From: Planctomycetales bacterium 71-10
GTDB lineage: Bacteria; Planctomycetota; Planctomycetia; Isosphaerales; Isosphaeraceae
Length of the DNA: 64,000 nt
Direction: 5' to 3'
Assembly: GCA_001898385.1 (NCBI GenBank)
Contig: MKTT01000110.1
Coordinates: 1 to 64,000, forward strand
The notes under the pieces were generated by a model that was not told where the DNA came from, searched no databases, and worked only from the letters and a program-made list of their open reading frames with translations. The translations under genes were made by a program, and so were the position numbers. This document shows, piece by piece, positions 58,678-64,000 of the stretch; within the stretch, counting starts at the first letter, position 1; each line of letters starts with the position of its first letter.

Positions 58678-59757
58678 TCACTTCGCCGGCGCGGCGTCCT
58701 TCACGCAACGGAACCCCAGGTGGGACATGCCCGAGTCCGTCGCAGTTCCGCGGCGGGCGCTGGGACGGTAGTTGGTGCAGTAGTTGGAGCTGCACAGGAA
58801 CGAGCCGCCGCGGGTGACGCGCTTGGGCTGGAAGGGCTCGTCGGGGTCGTAGCTCTTCTTGGGGCCCTTCGGGTCGACGGTGAGGGCGGCCTCGCCGTCG
58901 AGGCGGTAGGCGTCCGGGCGATACCAGTCGGAGCACCACTCCCAGACGTTGCCGATGGTGTCGTATAGGCCGTAGGGGTTGGGGGGGAACGACTTCACCG
59001 GGGCGATGCGGGGATAGCCGTCCTCGTCCTCCACCATCTCGGGGAACCGCCCCTGCCAGGTGTTGGCCATCCGCTTGCCGGCGGGGGCGAAGGAGTCGCC
59101 CCAGCCGTACTTCCACTTCTCGTTGCCGCCGCGCGCGGCTCGCTCCCATTCGGCCTCGGTGGGGAGCCGCTTGCCGGCCCATTTGGCGTAAGCGGATGCG
59201 TCCTCGAACGAGACGTGGACGACGGGGAGGTCGTCTTTCCCCTCGATGGAGGAGCCGGGGCCTTCGGGGTGCTTCCAGTCGGCGCCGGTCGTCCAGCTCC
59301 ACCAGTTGCCGATGTTGTCCAGCCCGCCCGGCGGCAGCGCTCCGGCGGGGGGCGTGAAGACCAGCGAGCCGGGGCGCAGCATCTCGTCCGGGGGCTTCGG
59401 CGTCCCGGGGGGGAGCTGCTTCTTGATGACGTCCCAGTCGACGGGCCGCTCGGCGACGGTCTTGTAGCCGGTGGCCTCGACGAACTTCCGGAACTGGGCG
59501 TTGGTGACCTCGGTCCGGTCGATCCAGAAGCCGTTCACCCGGACCTTGTGGGCCGGCTGCTCCGCGGGGTGGGCGTCCTTGTCGTCGGTCCCCATCGTGA
59601 AGACGCCGCCGGGGATCCAGGCCATCCCCTCGGGCTCGGGCCCCGCGGGCTTCGCCTCCTGGGCCGTCGCGACCGCCGCGCAGCACGCCATCGCCGCGCC
59701 CCCGACGACGGCCTTGAGGAGCCAGGACTTCCAAGGATACCTGAGTGATTTCGTCAT
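58678..59757 (-). CDS. exported formylglycine-generating enzyme-type (SUMF1) protein with both catalytic Cys
   Basis: 359 residues with a signal peptide (ends near ATAQEA, residue 33). The FGE fold is clear: PGGVFTMGTDD, DRTEVTNAQFRKFV, PVVHVSFEDASAYAKWAGKR, LPTEAEWERAARGG, TIGNVWEWCSDWY and RGGSFLCSSNYCTNYRPSAR. Cys322 and Cys327 have the C-x4-C spacing of active FGE, which converts a sulfatase Cys to formylglycine. Planctomycetes encode many sulfatases, but none lies next to it. It contrasts with the kinase at 14116, whose SUMF1 domain lacks the Cys pair. Activity after export is not proven. Confidence 0.87.
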   Translation of the reverse strand: MTKSLRYPWKSWLLKAVVGGAAMACCAAVATAQEAKPAGPEPEGMAWIPGGVFTMGTDDKDAHPAEQPAHKVRVNGFWIDRTEVTNAQFRKFVEATGYKTVAERPVDWDVIKKQLPPGTPKPPDEMLRPGSLVFTPPAGALPPGGLDNIGNWWSWTTGADWKHPEGPGSSIEGKDDLPVVHVSFEDASAYAKWAGKRLPTEAEWERAARGGNEKWKYGWGDSFAPAGKRMANTWQGRFPEMVEDEDGYPRIAPVKSFPPNPYGLYDTIGNVWEWCSDWYRPDAYRLDGEAALTVDPKGPKKSYDPDEPFQPKRVTRGGSFLCSSNYCTNYRPSARRGTATDSGMSHLGFRCVKDAAPAK

Positions 59758-59845
59758 GATTTCTCGGCCTCTTGATGCGACGTCGGTCGGGGCGGTGCGG
59801 ACGCCTGGGCGATATCGTATCCCTTTGTCGTCCCGCGGTCGATGC

Positions 59846-60448
59846 TCAGGCCCGCCAGTCGTGGAGCACCAGGGGATGGCCGATCTGCTGAATCCGCCGG
59901 TAGTGGGCGGTGTTCCCCGTGACCAGCTCCAGGCCGTTGACGAGGGCGATGGCGGCGATCATGGGGTCGGCCCTGCCGATGGGTCGGCCGGTCCGTTCAA
60001 GCTCGCCCTCGATGTATCCGGCCAGTTCGGAGGCGGCCCGGTCGAAGACGAGGACTTCCTGGGACGGGATGCCCGCGAAGAACGCCTGAAGCTGCTTCAT
60101 CGCCCGCTTCTTGCTGAGCCCGCGAACGATTTCCATGACCGTGACGACGGAGACCGTATACCGTCCAAAGGAGGCTAGGTATGCGGCCCCGTTGCGCGCG
60201 ACGACCGGATCGACGGCCTTTCCGAGTTCCGAGAAGGTGTCCGTGTCGAGCAGGTCCGGCGCGTCGCTGAACATGCCCATGACGGGATTCGTCGCGGGGG
60301 AGGCAGCGCCCGCCTCGGCTTGCCTACCGCGAGAGGATTCAGGGGGGGCGACGGCGTCGAGGACGATGACGCGGACGCGATGCCCCGCCAGTTCCCCGGC
60401 GCGGCGGGCGACTTCTTCCCAGGTCCCTTCGATGGTGATCTGTTCCAT
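59846..60448 (-). CDS. PIN-domain toxin (VapC-type) fused to an antitoxin-like N-terminus
   Basis: 200 residues. Residues 1-70 resemble the small antitoxins usually encoded before planctomycete vapC (GTWEEVARRAGELAGHRVRV, then MGMFSDAPDLLD). From ~67 the PIN domain begins (LLDTDTFSELG), with acidic residues in VTVMEIVRG and GRADPMIA and a final TGNTAHYRRI. PIN toxins cleave RNA. The join lies where antitoxin end and toxin start would share LLD, so a deletion may have fused a VapBC pair. The ATG follows GGGGAGGCGG. It begins 35 bases after the M2 peptidase stop and may be co-transcribed with it. Confidence 0.75.
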   Translation of the reverse strand: MEQITIEGTWEEVARRAGELAGHRVRVIVLDAVAPPESSRGRQAEAGAASPATNPVMGMFSDAPDLLDTDTFSELGKAVDPVVARNGAAYLASFGRYTVSVVTVMEIVRGLSKKRAMKQLQAFFAGIPSQEVLVFDRAASELAGYIEGELERTGRPIGRADPMIAAIALVNGLELVTGNTAHYRRIQQIGHPLVLHDWRA

Positions 60449-60483
60449 CCGCCGCCTCCCCGCTCTCGCCTTCAAGGTCCGGG

Positions 60484-62331
60484 CTATTCGGGCCAGCCGG
60501 AGGTCTTGCCCTGGTTCTCGGCTTCGAGCCACGCCTTCAGCGGTTCAAAGTACGACACGAGGGGGCGGGCGGTCAAACCCTCGCCGGTGGCCTCGCGGAG
60601 GACGGCGTCCCAGTCGCGGGTGGCGCCGAGCCGGAGGATGTCGCGGAGGAACGCGCCGACCTTCGCGTCCCCGTAGTAATTGCACTCGCGCGGGTCCTGC
60701 TTGAGGATCTCGCGGGCGATGTGGTCGTGGAGCTGGAACTTCAGCACGGTGCCGATGGCGTAGTCGTAGTATTGCGCCGGGTCGTCGTTGATGTGGGTCT
60801 TGGTGGCGGCGTCGCAGAGGGTCTCGGGGCGGTCCTCGGGCGGGGCGATCCCCTGATACTTGCCCACGCGCTCCCACCAGCCGGCGTTGAGGGCGTCGTC
60901 GGCGATGGCGCCGGCGTAGAAGTCGCGTTCGAACCGGGTCATGACCCCAGCCGCCCACGGCAGGAAGACGATCGACGAGCCTTCCAGCGCCGAGGCGAGG
61001 AGGAACGTCGTCGCCGGCGCGGCCTCGGCCTCGGGGGCGAGCAGGCCGACCTGCTTGAGGTACGGGCGCTGGCCGGCGGCCAGGCCGATGAGGTCGCCGA
61101 CCCCCTCGTGGAACGCGCGGTTGGCGCCCTGGCGGAGCAGGTGCGGGACCTCGGGCGTGGAGTAGGCGAGGAAGTAGTAGATGTGGCCCAGCTCGTGGTG
61201 GGCCGTGTCGAACCACTGGTTGTCGGGCTCGACGGACATCAGGCTGCGGACGTCGTGGTCCAGGTCGATGTGCCAGGCGCTGGCGTGGCTGTTCTTCTTG
61301 CGGCCGGAGGCGGGGTCGGCCGGGTAGAGGTCGGAACGCGTCCAGAAGGTCGGCGGGAGCTTGGGGAAGCCCATCGAGGTGTAGAACCGCTCGGCCTGCT
61401 CGACGATGAACTCCTTGGTCTTCCCTTTGAAGGGGGCGTCCATGTCGACCCCCTCGACGAACCCCGGCCAGTTCTGGCCCCATCGGTTCGACAGCCAGTG
61501 CGCCGGGATCTTGCCGGCGGGGGCGTCGACGCCGTACCGCCTGGCGAGCTGGTGCTTGGCCCAGGTGTGGAGCTGGGCGTACAGCGGCTTCACGTCGGCG
61601 ACGATCCGGTCGCAGAGGGCCAGCATCGCGTCGACGGTCAGGCCGTAGTCGGCGACCTGGAGGGCGAAGAAGTCCGAGAAGCCCAGGCCCTGCGCCACCT
61701 TGTTGCGCAGGTCGCGGAGCTTCAGCAGGCCGTCGCGGAGCGGCGCGCCGATCTCCTTGGACGCCTTCCAGTAGGCCAGGCGCTCGTCCATGTCCTTGGA
61801 GGTCAGCAGCACCTGGTCGATGCGGTTGGCCGAGGGGTTCTCGACGGAGCCGTCGGGCTTCTTGAGGGTGTAGACGAAGCCGTCCTGGGCCGCCCCCTGC
61901 TTCGCCTCGGCCTCGACGCGGGCCTTGACGACCTCGGGGAGCGTGCCGGGGGCCTCGGCGGCGCGGAGGCGGACCTTTTCGAGCTGGCGGACCTGGATGT
62001 CCGTCAGGTCCCCCTTCGCGGCGAGGAACCGCGCGACCTTCTCGATGACCTCGGGCGCGCCGACGACCTCGTTGACGGCCTGGTTCGCGGCGACCTGGGC
62101 CGCGGTGTGGGCCTCGGAGACGTCCGTGGAGGCCGACCACGCCGCCCGGCCCGCCGCGGTATCCAGCGGGACCCACTTCGCGACGTAATCCTTGAGGAAG
62201 GCGTCGACCTCGGCGCGGATCGCGGGCGCGTCCTGGGCCGAGGCCGATCGGGGGATCGCCCCGGCCCCGGCCGCGACGGCGGCGGCCTTGAGGAAGTCGC
62301 GACGGTCCATGCCTTGCGTCTCGTCTCGCAT
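60484..62331 (-). CDS. M2-family (angiotensin-converting-enzyme-like) peptidyl-dipeptidase, Tat-exported
   Basis: 615 residues. MDRRDFLKAAAVAAGAGAIP is a Tat-type signal. The zinc site is HELGH (379-383) within FDTAHHELGHIYYF, and the third ligand Glu is in FHEGVGDLIG, as in the M2/ACE family. Bacterial members remove C-terminal dipeptides outside the cytosol. The length is normal for a single-domain ACE. The ATG at 62331 is chosen; an internal ATG at 62310 directly before RRDFLK would also give a full Tat signal. The open frame upstream to 62457 is low-complexity and ignored. Confidence 0.9.
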   Translation of the reverse strand: MRDETQGMDRRDFLKAAAVAAGAGAIPRSASAQDAPAIRAEVDAFLKDYVAKWVPLDTAAGRAAWSASTDVSEAHTAAQVAANQAVNEVVGAPEVIEKVARFLAAKGDLTDIQVRQLEKVRLRAAEAPGTLPEVVKARVEAEAKQGAAQDGFVYTLKKPDGSVENPSANRIDQVLLTSKDMDERLAYWKASKEIGAPLRDGLLKLRDLRNKVAQGLGFSDFFALQVADYGLTVDAMLALCDRIVADVKPLYAQLHTWAKHQLARRYGVDAPAGKIPAHWLSNRWGQNWPGFVEGVDMDAPFKGKTKEFIVEQAERFYTSMGFPKLPPTFWTRSDLYPADPASGRKKNSHASAWHIDLDHDVRSLMSVEPDNQWFDTAHHELGHIYYFLAYSTPEVPHLLRQGANRAFHEGVGDLIGLAAGQRPYLKQVGLLAPEAEAAPATTFLLASALEGSSIVFLPWAAGVMTRFERDFYAGAIADDALNAGWWERVGKYQGIAPPEDRPETLCDAATKTHINDDPAQYYDYAIGTVLKFQLHDHIAREILKQDPRECNYYGDAKVGAFLRDILRLGATRDWDAVLREATGEGLTARPLVSYFEPLKAWLEAENQGKTSGWPE

Positions 62332-62500
62332 CACGCTCGCCCCCGTTGGATTCGGCCCCGGTCGTCCGCCCGTCGCGTCGAGGATAACCCATCCGATCGC
62401 GGCGGCGGAATCCCGCCGTCCCCCTGGCGAGGCGGGGCGGGGAGGCGGCAGAATCAATAACGGGTCCGGGTGCTACGAAGAACTGCGCGATCGCGGCGAC

Positions 62501-62554
62501 GTCCCCTCTCCCGCCGGGAGAGGGCGGCCCGAAGGGCCGGGTGAGGGTCGTCGG
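62501..62554. repeat. intergenic palindromic repeat, copy E
   Basis: GTCCCCTCTCCCGCCGGGAG, then a GGCCCGAAGGGCC hairpin and GGGTGAGGGTCGTCGG. It is the reference copy for the family, near-identical to copy C in reverse. Confidence 0.7.
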
Positions 62555-62580
62555 ATCTCGGGGAATGCGAAGGAACTTCG

Positions 62581-62662
62581 GAACGGTGGTCCGGGCGGCC
62601 CGCCCGGACGTCCCCATCCCGAAAGGCTTTGACATCCGGGCGGGCCGCCCGGACCACCGTTC
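62581..62662. repeat. 28-base inverted repeat with 26-base loop
   Basis: The left arm (62581-62608, starting GAACGGTGGTCCGGGCGG) and the right arm (62635-62662) are exact reverse complements. It lies between repeat copies E and F. Confidence 0.85.
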
Positions 62663-62723
62663 ATGACATTCCCAAAGCTCGGCCCGGCGTTCGCGAGCCC
62701 GGCATGCCCTGCGCGCCCCGGCG

Positions 62724-62773
62724 GCCCTCACCCGCCGCTGCGCGGCTACCCTCTCCCGGCGGGAGAGGGGACG
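62724..62773. repeat. intergenic palindromic repeat, copy F (inverted)
   Basis: CCCTCACCCGCCGCTGCGCG followed by CCCTCTCCCGGCGGGAGAGG and GGACG. It is opposite in orientation to copy E and ends 38 bases before the GTPase start. Confidence 0.65.
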
Positions 62774-62811
62774 ATGAGCAAACCCGAAATCCTGACGAGA
62801 GCGATCGCCGT

Positions 62812-64000
62812 ATGCCCCCATCCCGACCCCTCCCCCGCCGCCTGGTCCCGCTGGTCGCCGCGACGATCGCCGCGGCCCTGTTCGCGGTCGTCGCGACGGC
62901 GGGCGACCGCCTGGGCGCGGGGCTGCCGGCGCTGCTGATCCCCCTGGGGCTGGCGACGGCGGCGACGTTCGCCTGGGTGGCGTGGGTCGCGTTCCCGAGG
63001 CGTCGCGACGACAGCCGCGAGGAGGACGCCCCCGCGCTCGACCCGACGGCGCTCGCCGAGGCCGCGAGGCGCGAGTCGGAGCGGGCCCGCGAGCACATCG
63101 AGAAGATCCGCGACGCCCGCCGTCGGGAGGAGCTGAAAGGCGAGCTGGCGAAGCTCGACGAGGGTCGCGACGTCGAGCCGGCGCGGGCCGAGATGGACGT
63201 CGTCGTCTTCGGCACGGTCTCGGCGGGGAAGACGTCGCTCGTCAACGCGCTGGTCGGCCGCGAGGTCGGCGCGACCGGGGCGGTGATGGGGACCACGCGG
63301 CAGGGCGAAAGCCACGTCTACACGCTGGAGGGCGTCGAAGGGATCCTGCGGCTGGTGGACACGCCGGGGCTCTCGGAGGCCGGCCTGGGGGGCGGCGAGC
63401 GCGAGGCCGAGGCCCGCCGGCTCGCCGAACGCGCCGACCTGCTCCTGTTCGTCGTCGACCATGACCTCGTGCGGGGCGAGTACGCGACGGTCCTGGAGCT
63501 GGCCCGGCTGGGCAAGCGGTCGATCGTCGTCTTCAACAAGAAGGACCGATTCCCCGACGCCGACCGCGAGGCCGTCCTCGTCAAGCTCCGCGAGCGGCTC
63601 CACGAGGTCGTCCCCGCCGACGACGTGGTGGCCGTCGCCGCGTCCCCCCGGCCGACCCCCGTCCGCGTCGTCCGGGAGGACGGCTCGCACGAGACCGTGC
63701 TTGAGGTCCAGGATCCCGACGTCCAGCTGCTCCGCGACCGCATCGCGAAGGTCCTGGCGAACGAGGGGAAGCTGCTGCGCGTCGCCAACCTCCTGCTCAA
63801 GACGCGGCTGCTGGACCGCGAGGCCCAGGACGCCGTCGACGCCGAGCGCCGACGGAAGGCCGCGGAGCTGATCGACCATTACCAGTGGGTCACGGCGACG
63901 ACCGTCTTCGCCAACCCCGTGCCCGCCCTGAACCTGTTCCAGGGCGCGGCGGTGCAGCTCGACCTGATCGCCGACCTCGCCCGGGTGTACGACCACGACC
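62812..64000 (+). CDS. membrane-associated dynamin/Era-type GTPase (3' end outside window)
   Basis: 396 residues visible, no stop before the window edge. Two transmembrane segments lie near residues 11-30 and 38-61. The GTPase domain follows a helical linker: G1 GTVSAGKTS (134-142), a Thr-rich switch region (MGTTRQGE), G3 LVDTPGLSE and G4 FNKKD. The last visible part (VTATTVFANPVPALNLFQGA) resembles the DUF697-type membrane region found in such GTPases. It is probably bound to the inner membrane; its role is unknown. The start is the ATG at 62812, after which the first transmembrane segment begins. Confidence 0.82.
   Translation, partial: MPPSRPLPRRLVPLVAATIAAALFAVVATAGDRLGAGLPALLIPLGLATAATFAWVAWVAFPRRRDDSREEDAPALDPTALAEAARRESERAREHIEKIRDARRREELKGELAKLDEGRDVEPARAEMDVVVFGTVSAGKTSLVNALVGREVGATGAVMGTTRQGESHVYTLEGVEGILRLVDTPGLSEAGLGGGEREAEARRLAERADLLLFVVDHDLVRGEYATVLELARLGKRSIVVFNKKDRFPDADREAVLVKLRERLHEVVPADDVVAVAASPRPTPVRVVREDGSHETVLEVQDPDVQLLRDRIAKVLANEGKLLRVANLLLKTRLLDREAQDAVDAERRRKAAELIDHYQWVTATTVFANPVPALNLFQGAAVQLDLIADLARVYDHD

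Larger units (their letters stand above)
62332..62811. other. 480-base intergenic region built of inverted repeats
   Basis: It separates the divergent M2 peptidase and GTPase genes. It holds repeat copy E, a 28-base inverted repeat and repeat copy F in opposite orientation to E. No open frame with a ribosome site or recognisable product was found. Confidence 0.6.

Overview
The window is very GC-rich and carries planctomycete hallmarks: exported formylglycine-generating (SUMF1) proteins, a TIGR03067-type small secreted protein, caspase/WD40 giants, a eukaryote-like Ser/Thr kinase, and a 3,411-residue beta-helix protein whose N-terminus resembles the planctomycete LEPR-XLL signal. I infer a planctomycete, probably of the Isosphaeraceae. 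No RNA gene, CRISPR array, transposase or integrase was seen.

Layout. 1-3478 (minus): an oxidoreductase, a ceramidase-like hydrolase and a partial dimethylarginine dimethylaminohydrolase form a probable operon, facing a divergent second oxidoreductase (3602-4732). 4852-6865: a SUKH-like protein, an orphan ABC ATPase and a small secreted protein. 6962-25055: tssA, a lipoprotein, a membrane-anchored caspase-like protein, a kinase carrying a SUMF1-like domain, a pseudocaspase-WD40-caspase protein, and (minus) a WD40-PDZ-pseudocaspase lipoprotein. 25056-36977: an outer-membrane-like protein and the giant beta-helix protein. 37668-49229: the main type VI secretion operon tssB-tssC-hcp-tssE-tssF-tssG-tssK-tssL-(short tssM)-methyltransferase. 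49181-56330 (minus): an effector operon vgrG-PAAR-FHA/DUF4123 adaptor-RHS toxin-candidate immunity gene. 56567-57994: a double-FHA protein. 58218-64000: unrelated genes (TIGR03067, SUMF1/FGE, a PIN toxin fused to its antitoxin, an M2 peptidase, a membrane GTPase) with intergenic palindromic repeats.

How it fits together. The secretion apparatus has a sheath (TssB/C), tube (Hcp), spike (VgrG, PAAR), baseplate (TssE/F/G/K, TssA) and a reduced membrane complex: TssL plus a TssM-like protein of about 495 residues with a degenerate P-loop and no large periplasmic domain. TssH/ClpV and a recognisable TssJ are not in the window. The kinase, the double-FHA protein and the FHA-DUF4123 adaptor suggest threonine-phosphorylation control of firing or effector loading. 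Four caspase-like modules occur on three predicted extracytoplasmic proteins, and only one keeps its His/Cys dyad. They sit between tssA and the main operon and are the strongest candidate for an undescribed accessory system. The RHS protein ends in a domain with a polymerase-beta-type nucleotidyltransferase signature and is followed by a small TTG-started candidate immunity gene.
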